64,000 nucleotides of DNA, taken from Ruminococcus sp. UNK.MGS-30 (GTDB lineage: Bacteria > Bacillota > Clostridia > Oscillospirales > Ruminococcaceae). The stretch covers positions 1-64,000 of the forward strand of contig LBCK01000005.1 in the NCBI GenBank assembly GCA_000980705.1. Direction: 5' to 3'. The notes below the pieces were generated by a model that saw only the letters and a program-made list of their open reading frames with translations, did no database searches and had not been told where the DNA came from. A program made the position numbers and the translations under genes. Numbering within the stretch: the first letter of the stretch is position 1; each line of letters opens with the position of its first letter. Below are positions 41,514 through 49,531 of this stretch, in pieces.

Positions 41514-42602
41514 ATGGAAGAAGTAAGAATTTGCGACTACTGCGGAAGAGTGCTTGCCGAGGAAGAGGGCACACCGGTAGACGATGAACTGCTCTGCGAC
41601 GATTGTGTCGAGGAACACTGCGTCACCTGCGACCACTGCGGTGAGACGATCTGGGAACAAAACAGCGTCTCCGATGAAGATACCTGCCTCTGTCAGGACT
41701 GCTTTGATGCCCACTACTACCGTTGCGAATCTTGCGGGCAGATCGTTCCGGAAAGCCTCGTCTGCTGGCACGGCGACCTGCCCTACTGCGAAAGATGCTT
41801 CGACGAGTTTGAGGACGAGATCGAAGAGTACGGTTACAAGCCCACACCTATCTTTTACGGAGAAGGAAAACGATACTTTGGCGTAGAACTGGAGGTGGAT
41901 GACGGCGGCAAGGACAACGATAACGCCGCCAGTCTCAAAAGCATTGCTAACATTCATGAGGAAAACATTTACATCAAGTCGGATGGTTCTCTGGAAGACG
42001 GCTTTGAGATCGTTTCCCATCCCATGACACTGGATTATCACATGGAATCCATGAACTGGAAGGAACTCCTTCGGGAGGCAGTCTCCATTGGCTATCGTTC
42101 TCATCAGACATCAACTTGCGGTCTGCATGTTCATGTCAATCGAAACGCTTTCGGAGATAACCAGACAGAACAGGAAGATGTCATCAGCCGGATCCTGTTC
42201 TTTGTAGAAAAGCATTGGAATGAGTTGTTCACATTCAGCCGCAGAAGCAGCTACAACATGAGCCGTTGGAGTGCACGCTTCGGCTTTGAAAAGACCGGCA
42301 AACAAATCCTGGAGAAAGCGAAAAGCGGCTGCAACGGCAGATACGTCGCAGTCAATCTCAATAACTACCACACCATTGAGTTTCGCTTGTTCCGAGGTAC
42401 GCTCAAATACAACACCTTCATCGCCACACTGCAGATGGTTAACCACATCTGTGATGCGGCGATTTCTTTGTCTGAGGATGGCATCGATGCCATGAGCTGG
42501 TCGGAGTTTGTAAGCTCCATTCGGGAACCGGAACTGATCCAGTATCTCAAAGAGAGAAGACTATACGTCAATGAGTACGTGATGGAAAGTGAGGAGATGT
42601 AA
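41514..42602 (+). CDS. Zinc-ribbon putative amidoligase
   Basis: A 362-aa cytoplasmic protein. Residues 1-100 hold at least four Cys pairs in zinc-ribbon/LIM-like spacing (CDYCG, CDDCVEEHCVTCDHCG, CQDC, CESCG, CERC). Residues 115-345 match the Amidoligase_2/COOH-NH2 ligase fold: YFGVELEVDDGGKDNDN (metal/ATP-site Glu pair), KSDGSLEDGFEIVSHPMTL, STCGLHVHVNR, and HTIEFRLFRGTLKYN. These are glutamine synthetase-like ligases predicted to form amide bonds on peptides or metabolites. GGAGG precedes the ATG at 41514. The next gene, two bases downstream, is a class II glutamine amidotransferase, a partnership described for this family. The substrate is unknown; the zinc ribbons may bind a protein or nucleic-acid target. 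Confidence 0.85.
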   Translation: MEEVRICDYCGRVLAEEEGTPVDDELLCDDCVEEHCVTCDHCGETIWEQNSVSDEDTCLCQDCFDAHYYRCESCGQIVPESLVCWHGDLPYCERCFDEFEDEIEEYGYKPTPIFYGEGKRYFGVELEVDDGGKDNDNAASLKSIANIHEENIYIKSDGSLEDGFEIVSHPMTLDYHMESMNWKELLREAVSIGYRSHQTSTCGLHVHVNRNAFGDNQTEQEDVISRILFFVEKHWNELFTFSRRSSYNMSRWSARFGFEKTGKQILEKAKSGCNGRYVAVNLNNYHTIEFRLFRGTLKYNTFIATLQMVNHICDAAISLSEDGIDAMSWSEFVSSIREPELIQYLKERRLYVNEYVMESEEM

Positions 42603-42603
42603 G

Positions 42604-43569
42604 ATGTGTGCAGTGTTTGGTTTCTTAGACTACAAGGGTAAGATCAGCAACGCTGTCCTGAAAAAATTGGTACACTACCTCTCTGTCGCTGCGGAAGTCC
42701 GTGGCACAGACGCAACAGGAATCGCCTACGTCCGGGACGGCAGCATGGTCACCTACAAAAAGCCGAAGCCGGCACACAAGGTCAAGCTGTTCTTTCCCAG
42801 GGACACGAGAGCGGTCATCGGGCACACCCGGTTCACGACGCAGGGCAGCGAAAAGCGGAACTGCAACAACCACCCGTTCGAAGGACACTGCGGCAAAGAA
42901 TCGTTTGCTCTTGCCCACAACGGCGTGCTGTACAACGACAAGGAGCTTCGCCGGGAACAGCATCTCCCACCGACACCGATCGAAACCGACAGCTACGTCG
43001 CCGTGCAGCTTCTGGAACAGGGGCAGCAGCTGGACAAGGAAAACATCAAACGCATGGCAGAACTGGTGGAGGGCAGTTTTGTCTTTACGATTTTGAGAAA
43101 CGACAATACGCTGTTTCTGGTGAAAGGCAATAATCCTTTGGCGGTTTATCATTTTCCGGCACTGGGATTGTACGTTTACGCCAGCACAAAGAGCATTTTG
43201 GACAATGCTTTGAAAAAGGTAAATCTGAATGGCAAGTGCTGCGAGGTCGATGTTTCAGAGGGTGAAATCGTCAAAATATCTTCGAGTGGCAATCTCCATA
43301 AGAGCACATTTGAAATGCAGGGCTACATCCACACTATGTTCAACCCGTACAATTGGGATCAACTGGATTACGCAAAATGGTGGATGGAAGATGAACGGGA
43401 AGAACTGCTGTTGGAGTACTGCGGCACATTTGGCGTTTCGGAAGAAGAAGTCCAGTTGTTGCTTGATTTTGGCTATGATCCGGACGAGATCGAAGAACTG
43501 CTCATGGATACAGTGGCAATGGAGGAAGCAATTAGCGAGGTAAAAACACCGTTACAGTGTGAAGCATAA
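42604..43569 (+). CDS. Class II glutamine amidotransferase
   Basis: A 321-aa Ntn-hydrolase. It starts MCAVFGFLDYKG, so Met removal exposes the catalytic Cys; that is why the start was placed at 42604 rather than 42589. Other glutaminase motifs follow: RGTDATGIAYV, IGHTRFTTQGS, FALAHNGVLYND, ETDSYVAVQLLE. Residues 265-321 are an acidic helical tail (EEVQLLLDFGYDPDEIEELL). It should release ammonia from glutamine for the amidoligase encoded two bases upstream. The synthase domain of asparagine synthetase or PurF is absent, so it needs a partner. Confidence 0.9.
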   Translation: MCAVFGFLDYKGKISNAVLKKLVHYLSVAAEVRGTDATGIAYVRDGSMVTYKKPKPAHKVKLFFPRDTRAVIGHTRFTTQGSEKRNCNNHPFEGHCGKESFALAHNGVLYNDKELRREQHLPPTPIETDSYVAVQLLEQGQQLDKENIKRMAELVEGSFVFTILRNDNTLFLVKGNNPLAVYHFPALGLYVYASTKSILDNALKKVNLNGKCCEVDVSEGEIVKISSSGNLHKSTFEMQGYIHTMFNPYNWDQLDYAKWWMEDEREELLLEYCGTFGVSEEEVQLLLDFGYDPDEIEELLMDTVAMEEAISEVKTPLQCEA

Positions 43570-43593
43570 AATGAAAAATTGGAGGAATTTGAC

Positions 43594-43707
43594 ATGAAGG
43601 AATTTATCGCAGGACTGGTACTGACACTGGTGATCGGCGGCATCGGGATCGCCATCGAAATGCAGGAACGAGAGGAGGTGAAGTACATCAATGCCGATTG
43701 CAATTGA
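43594..43707 (+). CDS. Tiny membrane peptide ORF
   Basis: A 37-aa ORF with TTGGAGG seven to eight bases before its ATG. Residues 4-21 are a hydrophobic, Gly/Ile/Val-rich helix (FIAGLVLTLVIGGIGIAIEM), followed by a charged tail with one Cys. It lies 24 bp after the amidotransferase gene and overlaps the next tiny ORF. Could be a small membrane protein or a substrate of the ligase; neither is shown. Confidence 0.5.
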   Translation: MKEFIAGLVLTLVIGGIGIAIEMQEREEVKYINADCN

Positions 43708-43771
43708 AATGTTTCTGGCAGGGGTTGCCTGCGGCGTACAACTGCTGGCACTTGTCAAGAAGAGTAAGTAA
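43691..43771 (+). CDS. Second tiny peptide ORF
   Basis: A 26-aa ORF (PIAIEMFLAGVACGVQLLAL then KKSK) with GAGGAGGTG upstream. Hydrophobic with a basic tail. It overlaps the preceding ORF by 17 bases in another frame and is followed by a terminator. Confidence 0.4.
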   Translation: MPIAIEMFLAGVACGVQLLALVKKSK

Positions 43772-43786
43772 AAATTTTGTTTGCGG

Positions 43787-43818
43787 GAGGCTTGGCGTGA
43801 TGCTGAGCCTCTTTTTTT
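43787..43818 (+). terminator. Rho-independent terminator
   Basis: GAGGCT / AGCCTC stem followed by TTTTTTT, ending the amidoligase-amidotransferase-peptide operon. Confidence 0.75.
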
Positions 43819-43832
43819 AGAGGGAGGAAGAA

Positions 43833-44354
43833 ATGCTAGAAGAAACTACGATCATCAAAAGCAAAGCAATCTTTTCAGATGACAAAGAACATCGCTTGCT
43901 TCTGCGGAAGGAATGGGACAGCGAGAAACCTACCGCAATGGTCATCATGATCAACCCGAATACAGCGGATACGGTCAACTTTGATATGACGACAATGCTT
44001 GTTTTGAATAATGTCAGCAAGTTGGGTTTTGGCAGCGTCAATATCGTGAATCTGTACAGCAGAATTATGGAAAAGCTCAATCTTCGTTTCAACGGCGATG
44101 ATGAACTGATTGCTGATGAAGCAGATGAGATCATACAGCAGTACGCTGCAATGAGTGATGCCATTATCATTGCATGGGGCACCATCGGGAAGAATACTTT
44201 GCGAGTGAGGGAGCGGCAGAAATACCTGCTGGAATTGATAAAGCAGCATGCTGGCAAGATGTACCAGATCGGAAGAAATGCCTGCCACCCGCTCACGCCG
44301 GCAGTCAGAAGAGAATGGACGTTAGAACCTTATGAAATGGAGGAGGCAGAATGA
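43833..44354 (+). CDS. DUF1643 family protein
   Basis: A 173-aa protein with DUF1643 features: HRLLLRKEWDSEKPTAMVIMINPNTAD (the MxNPS-like core), FGSVNIVNLYSRI, IIAWGTIGKNT and RNACHPLTPAVR near the C-terminus. Its biochemical role is unknown; the family is common on phages, plasmids and ICEs. GGGAGG lies before the ATG. It overlaps the next ORF by four bases. Confidence 0.85.
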   Translation: MLEETTIIKSKAIFSDDKEHRLLLRKEWDSEKPTAMVIMINPNTADTVNFDMTTMLVLNNVSKLGFGSVNIVNLYSRIMEKLNLRFNGDDELIADEADEIIQQYAAMSDAIIIAWGTIGKNTLRVRERQKYLLELIKQHAGKMYQIGRNACHPLTPAVRREWTLEPYEMEEAE

Positions 44355-44644
44355 TAAAAGTAACAAATCTCAAAGAAATTGATCAGATTCAGCCTTTGAT
44401 GCTCAAAGCATATATTGCAAAGAAAATGACCGCAATGATGCAGGAGTATCAAGTGGATAATCTGGATGACATCGGCTGCTTTATCGTGCTGGAACCGGAA
44501 GAATTTACAGACTTTCCAATTGGTGAAGTGGAGTTTGTAGAAATACTTTTCCTGGAAGAAAGCATGTTTTTGCATGGTGTCAGAATTATTGATGAAAGCT
44601 ATGGAGAGGACATCTATCTGCCTGTTGAGGTGGTAACATGCTGA
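44351..44644 (+). CDS. Hypothetical protein
   Basis: A 97-aa acidic protein (IKVTNLKEIDQIQPLMLKAY; FIVLEPEEFTDFPIGEVEF). It overlaps the DUF1643 gene by ATGA and the recombinase gene by 7 bases, so the three are translationally coupled. No family recognised. Confidence 0.6.
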   Translation: MIKVTNLKEIDQIQPLMLKAYIAKKMTAMMQEYQVDNLDDIGCFIVLEPEEFTDFPIGEVEFVEILFLEESMFLHGVRIIDESYGEDIYLPVEVVTC

Positions 44645-45930
44645 ACATTCCAAAAGTAGCACAATACGCCCGGTTTTCCAGTGACAATCAACGAAGCGAA
44701 TCCATCGATGCACAGATACGAGCTATGAATCAGTTCTGTAAGCAAAATCATTGGCAGGTGGTTTCCACCTATACCGATGAGGCGAGGTCGGCAACAACAG
44801 ATAACCGACCGCAGTTTCAGCAGATGATCGCAGACAGCGGCAAGGGATTGTTTGACATCGTTCTGGTGCATAAGCTGGACCGTTTTTCAAGAGATCGTTA
44901 CGACAGTGCTATCTACAAGAAGAAACTAAAGAAGAACCATGTCAAGCTTTGCAGTGTGCTGGAACGCATGGACGATTCCCCGGAGAGCATTATGATGGAA
45001 GCGGTTCTGGAGGGCATGTCCGAGTACTACAGCAAGAATCTGGCACGGGAAGTCATGAAAGGTATGAATGAGACAGCCCTGCAGTGCAAACATACTGGCG
45101 GCTGTCCTCCGCTGGGATACGATCTGGATGAAAACCGGCATCTGATTATCAATGAACAGGAAGCACAAGCGGTAAGAATCATCTTTCAGATGTTTGCAGA
45201 CGGTCACGGATACACAACTATCATTGATTACTTGAATGCCCATGGATACAAGACAAAACGTGGGAAGATGTTCGGGAAAAACAGTTTGTACGAAATACTC
45301 AGCAATGAGAAGTACACTGGTGTTTTTGTGTTTAATAAGGCGGCTGCAAAAACAGACGGCAAGCGGAATAATCACGCTCAAAAAGACAGCTATATCCGCA
45401 TTGAAGGCGGCTGTCCTGCGATCATCGGGAAAAAGCTGTTTGCACAGGTGCAGCGGATCAAGGCGAAGAACAAGCGAAACATAGGACGCTATCACAGCAA
45501 AGAGTTTTACCTGCTGACTGGAAAACTGGTCTGTGATGTCTGCGGCAAGCGGATGATCGGGAATCTACGATTTTCGGGAAGAAGTAAGACACGGCTTGCT
45601 ACCTACAGATGCAATACGCATCGTGCAATGTGCAACAACAAGGAGCTGAATAAGGACTATCTGGATGCCTACATTGCTGTGCTGATCGGCGAGAGATTGA
45701 AGCCGAAAAATTTGAGAAAAGCTGTTTCTAAGGTGAATCAGCAGGTGCAGAAATTCAACAGCAGCTACGACAAATATCATACAGATGTTTTGCAGCAGTA
45801 CAATGAAGTGCAGGACAGCCTTGCCAACATCACCAGGGCAATCGAAAAGGGCATCTTTACAGATGACTTGCTCCAGCGAGCAGAGCAGTGGTGTTATACT
45901 AAAAAAGTAGACAAGGGAAAAGAAAAGTAG
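44638..45930 (+). CDS. Large serine recombinase, 3' end cut by IS3-type element
   Basis: Resolvase catalytic domain at residues 1-145 with the nucleophile Ser in YARFSSDNQRSESID and VLVHKLDRFSRDRYDS; recombinase domain (about 165-265, PPLGYDLDENRHL, GHGYTTIIDYLNAHGYKTKRG); zinc beta-ribbon (about 300-345, LVCDVCGKRMIG ... CNTHRAMCNN); then a coiled coil. Native coding ends at about 45888 (LLQRAEQW), where the IS3-type element begins; the last 14 codons (ending KKVDKGKEK) come from the insertion sequence. The missing tail may be short, since the catalytic, recombinase and ribbon parts are intact. Likely integrase of the element carrying the amidoligase operon. Confidence 0.85.
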   Translation: MLNIPKVAQYARFSSDNQRSESIDAQIRAMNQFCKQNHWQVVSTYTDEARSATTDNRPQFQQMIADSGKGLFDIVLVHKLDRFSRDRYDSAIYKKKLKKNHVKLCSVLERMDDSPESIMMEAVLEGMSEYYSKNLAREVMKGMNETALQCKHTGGCPPLGYDLDENRHLIINEQEAQAVRIIFQMFADGHGYTTIIDYLNAHGYKTKRGKMFGKNSLYEILSNEKYTGVFVFNKAAAKTDGKRNNHAQKDSYIRIEGGCPAIIGKKLFAQVQRIKAKNKRNIGRYHSKEFYLLTGKLVCDVCGKRMIGNLRFSGRSKTRLATYRCNTHRAMCNNKELNKDYLDAYIAVLIGERLKPKNLRKAVSKVNQQVQKFNSSYDKYHTDVLQQYNEVQDSLANITRAIEKGIFTDDLLQRAEQWCYTKKVDKGKEK

Positions 45931-45975
45931 TATAATAAAAGAAAACACGAAAGAAGAAAAACCAAGGAGGAAAAA

Positions 45976-46260
45976 ATGACAAACAAACAGCTGCAATACG
46001 ATGAAACTTTTAAAAAGAACATCGTGGCATTACACCAGAACGGAAAAACCCAAACTGAGCTTTCCAAGGAATACGGAATATCGGTAAGTGCGATCTCAAG
46101 ATGGATAAAGCTTTATTCGGAAGTCAGGGTCGACGACAATACTGTTATGACAGCAAAGCAGATAAAGGAACTGCAAAAAAGAAACGCACAGCTTGAGGAG
46201 GAAAACATCATATTAAAAAAAGCGCTTGCCATAATGACTCCACGCTCAGGGAAAGAATGA
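45976..46260 (+). CDS. IS3-family OrfA (HTH)
   Basis: A 94-aa protein: HTH TFKKNIVALHQNGKTQTELSKEYGISVSAISRWIK, then a leucine-zipper-like helix (KQIKELQKRNAQLEEENIIL). Typical IS3 OrfA that binds the element ends. AAGGAGG precedes the ATG. A run of seven A residues (46215-46221) near the end is a likely -1 frameshift site that would fuse it to OrfB. Confidence 0.92.
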   Translation: MTNKQLQYDETFKKNIVALHQNGKTQTELSKEYGISVSAISRWIKLYSEVRVDDNTVMTAKQIKELQKRNAQLEEENIILKKALAIMTPRSGKE

Positions 46261-47105
46261 GAGCTGTACATTTACTTCGGCACGAACATGCAATAATAAC
46301 CCTATGTCGTGTTCTGAATGTAAACCGCAGCAGCTATTACAAGCATTTTAACTCTAAAGAACCTAAAAGAGCAATTGAAAACAGAAATATAAAGAACTGT
46401 ATTTTACAGATTTATTCCGAAGCAAAATGCCGTTACGGAGCTCAGAAAATGCGCAAGGTTCTTGAAGTTAATTATGGCATACATATCAGTCAGGGAAGAG
46501 TGTACCGACTGATGAAGCAAATGCAGCTTCCTAAAATGTCAACTGTCAAGCCGAAATTCAAAGCCGCAAATAAATCCAGTGACAGAGATTGTCACAACAT
46601 ATTAAAGCAGAATTTTAATCCCAAAGAGCCAAATAAAGCATGGTGCAGCGACATTACATACATAAAAGCCGGAGGAAGATTTTATTATTTATGCGTTATC
46701 ATTGATCTTTTTTCAAGACGTGTGATAGCTTATAAAATAAGTAGCAAAATCGATGCCAGGCTTGTCCTGGATACATTTGAATCTGCTTTAAAAAACAGGA
46801 ATTATCCTGAAAATGTGATTTTCCACTCAGACAGAGGTTCTCAGTATACCAGCGATGAATTCCGAAAAAGGCTGGACAGAGCTTCTTTTATTCAGTCGTT
46901 TTCTAAAAAGGGGCATCCTTATGACAATGCCGTAGCAGAAGCTTTTTTCAAGTTTTTGAAACTTGAAGAAACTAACCGCCGTTCATATGCCTCTTTTGAT
47001 GAATTGGAATTGTCTGTTTTTGAATATATTCACTTTTACAATTTCAAACGACCTCACTCTGCTAATGACCTTTTATCTCCCATTCAATTTGAAGATCTTT
47101 TTTGA
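46257..47105 (+). CDS. IS3-family OrfB transposase
   Basis: A 282-aa DDE transposase: HTH_21 region (YSEAKCRYGAQKMRKVL, YRLMKQMQLPK), then the rve core with Asp in AWCSDITYIKAGG, Asp in IFHSDRGSQYTSDEF and Glu in the AVAEAFFKFLKLEE segment. Complete. Overlaps OrfA by ATGA; the -1 frame is open upstream back past the A7 run, so an OrfAB fusion can be made. Confidence 0.93.
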   Translation: MRAVHLLRHEHAIITLCRVLNVNRSSYYKHFNSKEPKRAIENRNIKNCILQIYSEAKCRYGAQKMRKVLEVNYGIHISQGRVYRLMKQMQLPKMSTVKPKFKAANKSSDRDCHNILKQNFNPKEPNKAWCSDITYIKAGGRFYYLCVIIDLFSRRVIAYKISSKIDARLVLDTFESALKNRNYPENVIFHSDRGSQYTSDEFRKRLDRASFIQSFSKKGHPYDNAVAEAFFKFLKLEETNRRSYASFDELELSVFEYIHFYNFKRPHSANDLLSPIQFEDLF

Positions 47106-47177
47106 TTCTTTTCTCTTCTTCTGTCTACTTTATTGACTATGGTCCAATTCATTGTGATGAACCGAATACAGGATTTG

Positions 47178-47208
47178 AGCCGAGGTTGATCTCGGCTTAT
47201 TTTTTTGC
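47178..47208 (+). terminator. Rho-independent terminator
   Basis: AGCCGAG / CTCGGCT stem followed by TTATTTTTTTG, just beyond IS copy 1. Perhaps the original terminator of an upstream mobile-element operon. Confidence 0.7.
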
Positions 47209-47285
47209 CCGCTGGTCTGGTTGGCGGTTACCATTCTGTGCCGTTTTTTGTTGTGAACGTGCATTTTCTCGTTGTAACTGGCTAA

Positions 47286-47318
47286 AAAAAGCGGATACAT
47301 CTTATGCATCCGCTTTTT
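47286..47318. terminator. Bidirectional terminator
   Basis: Perfect 11-bp stem AAAAAGCGGAT / ATCCGCTTTTT, giving a T-run in both directions. It lies 140 bp beyond the end of the minus-strand redox operon. The remaining 47320-47458 sequence shows no feature. Confidence 0.7.
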
Positions 47319-47458
47319 ATCTCTGTTATACTAAAACATTTTCTTTGACATATATCAGCTTTTAGTCCATATCCGAAAAAGCACATGATTTCTGAAATTT
47401 GGAATTATATGCTTTTTTTCTATTAGGTGATGACATTCACAATTTATCGAGATTAGTT

Positions 47459-48349
47459 TTATTTTTGAGCGTCCATTGCAATAACTTCATCAATTGTATT
47501 TTGGAGTGTGTTAAGATTGTCGTCATTATCAATGCCGCCCATAAGTGCTTCGCCCACGATATTGCCGTTTCTGTCAATGACATACGTTGTCGGGAACGCA
47601 GTGACACCCAGTGCAAATTTTCCGGCATCGCTGTCAGAATCAAAATAGATGTTCCGATATTTCGCTCCCTTTGTTTCCAGAATTTGTTTTGCCGTCGCAA
47701 TATTCTGCTCGTCACCGTCAAGTGCACCGACATTTACACCAAGCACTTCACCGCCCTGTTCTTTGATGCGATCATTCAGGGCATTCATTTCACTGAGCTC
47801 CTCCACACAGGGTTTGCATTCGTTGAACCAGAAATTCACCACTGTCACAGCATTCTCTGCGAAAACACTGCTGTCCACCTTGTTTCCGTCCAGATCTTTT
47901 CCCTCAAACTGCGGGAATGCAGTGCCAGATGCATCGCTGGTCTGCTCCTCAGAAGAATCCGTCGGAAGTGCTGCGATCTCCTCTTCAATTTTGCGGATCT
48001 GTTCTGCATCTGATTTCAGCGTTTCATATTCCGCATCGGTAAACTGATCCTTTGCGCCGTCTACCGCAGCCATCAGCACATCGCCATAGTTCGAACTCAG
48101 CATGTCCTCTGTGACATTTTTGCTCATGGATGCAAACACCTTTTCCCACAGATCATTGTTTTTCGCCATGATCGCATTTTCTTCATCCAAAAGTTCCTGT
48201 GAAGATTTTCCGGATGTTTCTGCTTCGCCGGATACTTCACTGGACACGCTTGAAGAAGTGTCCTTTACCGTACTGCCGCATCCGCTGAGCGGGACAGAAA
48301 GTGCCAGACAAGCTGCCAACATCATCATCAGATTCTTTTTCATTTTCAT
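47459..48349 (-). CDS. TlpA-like thioredoxin-fold lipoprotein
   Basis: A 296-aa membrane-anchored redox protein. Lipobox LSGCGS at residues 20-25; a Ser/Glu-rich spacer and a helical region (about 50-140); then a redoxin/TlpA domain (about 145-296) with the active site WFNECKPCVEEL (CxxC), cis-Pro region VTAFPTTYVID and NGNIVGEALMGG. It probably reduces or oxidises thiols of exported proteins outside the membrane. It overlaps the ferredoxin-type membrane protein gene (ATGA), so electrons may be passed from that protein. Confidence 0.9.
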   Translation of the reverse strand: MKMKKNLMMMLAACLALSVPLSGCGSTVKDTSSSVSSEVSGEAETSGKSSQELLDEENAIMAKNNDLWEKVFASMSKNVTEDMLSSNYGDVLMAAVDGAKDQFTDAEYETLKSDAEQIRKIEEEIAALPTDSSEEQTSDASGTAFPQFEGKDLDGNKVDSSVFAENAVTVVNFWFNECKPCVEELSEMNALNDRIKEQGGEVLGVNVGALDGDEQNIATAKQILETKGAKYRNIYFDSDSDAGKFALGVTAFPTTYVIDRNGNIVGEALMGGIDNDDNLNTLQNTIDEVIAMDAQK

Positions 48350-49269
48350 TTTTTAAGCTCCTTTTTTTCTGTTGAAATTTCTTTTGCCTTTGATAGATCT
48401 CCAAAACCATACCGATAACATATGGCATGAGTCGGACAGGATTTCATACACATACCGCAGCGGATACACTCGGCATGGTTAGGCTGTCTGGTGACATCGA
48501 CATCCATTTTGCATGCCTTTGCACAAGCACCGCAAGATACACATTTATCTTTGTCCACCTTCATCTGAAAAAGCGATACCCGATTCAAAAGTGCATAAAA
48601 TGCTCCCAGCGGACACAGCCATTTGCAGAACGGGCGGTAGAAAAACACACTGCCAAGTATCACAGCCAGCAGGACAAATGCTTTCCATGAAAAAAGTGTA
48701 CCAAGTGCCGTGCGGATTCCTTCATTGGTGATCGACAACGGAATCGCACCTTCCAGCACACCTTGCGGACAAAGGTATTTGCAGAAGAACGGATCCCCCA
48801 TTCCCAGCTCATTGACGACTACCATCGGGAGAAGAATCACCATCACCAGCAAAATACCATATTTCAGATAACGCAACGGTTTCAGCTTTTGGGTAGAGAG
48901 CTTTGGCGACGGGATCTTATGCAAAAGCTCCTGAAACCAGCCGAACGGACACAAAAATCCACAGATAAATCTCCCCAGCAAAACACCAAGCAATATCAAT
49001 ATTCCGGTGACATAGTAAGAAAACTTGAATTTCGACGACCCTACAACTGCCTGAAATGCCCCGATGGGACAAGAGCCTGCTGCTCCCGGACAAGAATAGC
49101 AATTCAATCCCGGCACACAGGCGTACTTTTCCTTTCCCCGATTCAGAGAACCATTCAAAAAATTTGGAAGATGAATGTTTGTCAGAAGAGTTGCCACTGC
49201 CTGAATCCAACCTCGAAATCGTGCAAAAAAATGCACTTTCTTTTTGTTACGCTGTTTTATCTTAGCCAA
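48346..49269 (-). CDS. NapH/CcoG-like 4Fe-4S membrane protein
   Basis: About 307 aa. Polytopic membrane part with Cys motifs on loops (CVPGLNCYSCPGAAGSCPIG, CGFLCPFGW, CKYLCPQG, CKWLCPLGAFY), then two C-terminal ferredoxin clusters (CVSCGACAKACKMDVD and CIRCGMCMKSCPTHAI). This fits the NapH/YccM family that moves electrons across the membrane. The start is uncertain: TTG at 49269 follows GGAG, and the gene overlaps the end of the CD1871A-type peptide gene; a frame without a good start extends to 49362. Likely electron donor for the TlpA-like lipoprotein. Confidence 0.85.
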   Translation of the reverse strand: MAKIKQRNKKKVHFFARFRGWIQAVATLLTNIHLPNFLNGSLNRGKEKYACVPGLNCYSCPGAAGSCPIGAFQAVVGSSKFKFSYYVTGILILLGVLLGRFICGFLCPFGWFQELLHKIPSPKLSTQKLKPLRYLKYGILLVMVILLPMVVVNELGMGDPFFCKYLCPQGVLEGAIPLSITNEGIRTALGTLFSWKAFVLLAVILGSVFFYRPFCKWLCPLGAFYALLNRVSLFQMKVDKDKCVSCGACAKACKMDVDVTRQPNHAECIRCGMCMKSCPTHAICYRYGFGDLSKAKEISTEKKELKK

Positions 49270-49405
49270 TTCCAACACACTCCATACACAATCGAATTGC
49301 CTTTGAAAAAACTGTTTGTGCTTCGTCACGCCAGATGCCAAAGACGAGCATTGCAATTCCAATGAGCAAAAGAAGCACTTGCACAGCTGCTTTTTTTAAT
49401 GCCAT
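49262..49405 (-). CDS. CD1871A-type CXXC small membrane protein
   Basis: A 47-aa protein: one transmembrane helix (VQVLLLLIGIAMLVFGIWRD) and the C-terminal CMECVGIG with a CxxC pair. This matches the CD1871A family of short CXXC membrane peptides that accompany NapH-like ferredoxins and redoxins in clostridia. GGAGGG precedes the ATG at 49405. First gene of the minus-strand redox operon, divergent from the two-component genes. Confidence 0.88.
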   Translation of the reverse strand: MALKKAAVQVLLLLIGIAMLVFGIWRDEAQTVFSKAIRLCMECVGIG

Positions 49406-49531
49406 TTGTTTCCCTCCTGTGATTTGATGATACCAGTATACACCATACAGTATAAAATCTGCGTTAAGAGAAAAATAACACAAATTTTATTTGCATATGT
49501 TATAATAAAGAAAAAATATAAGGAGCTTACT

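Larger units (their letters stand above)
45889..47146 (+). mobile_element. IS3-family element, copy 1
   Basis: 1258 bp. Ends are imperfect 25-bp inverted repeats starting TGG and sharing AAAGTAGACA (TGGTGTTATACTAAAAAAG... left; TGGACCATAGTCAATAAAG... right, inverted). It carries orfA and orfB. Copy 2 at 51639-52896 has exactly the same length and encodes identical proteins in opposite orientation. No clear target duplication flanks it. Confidence 0.88.
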
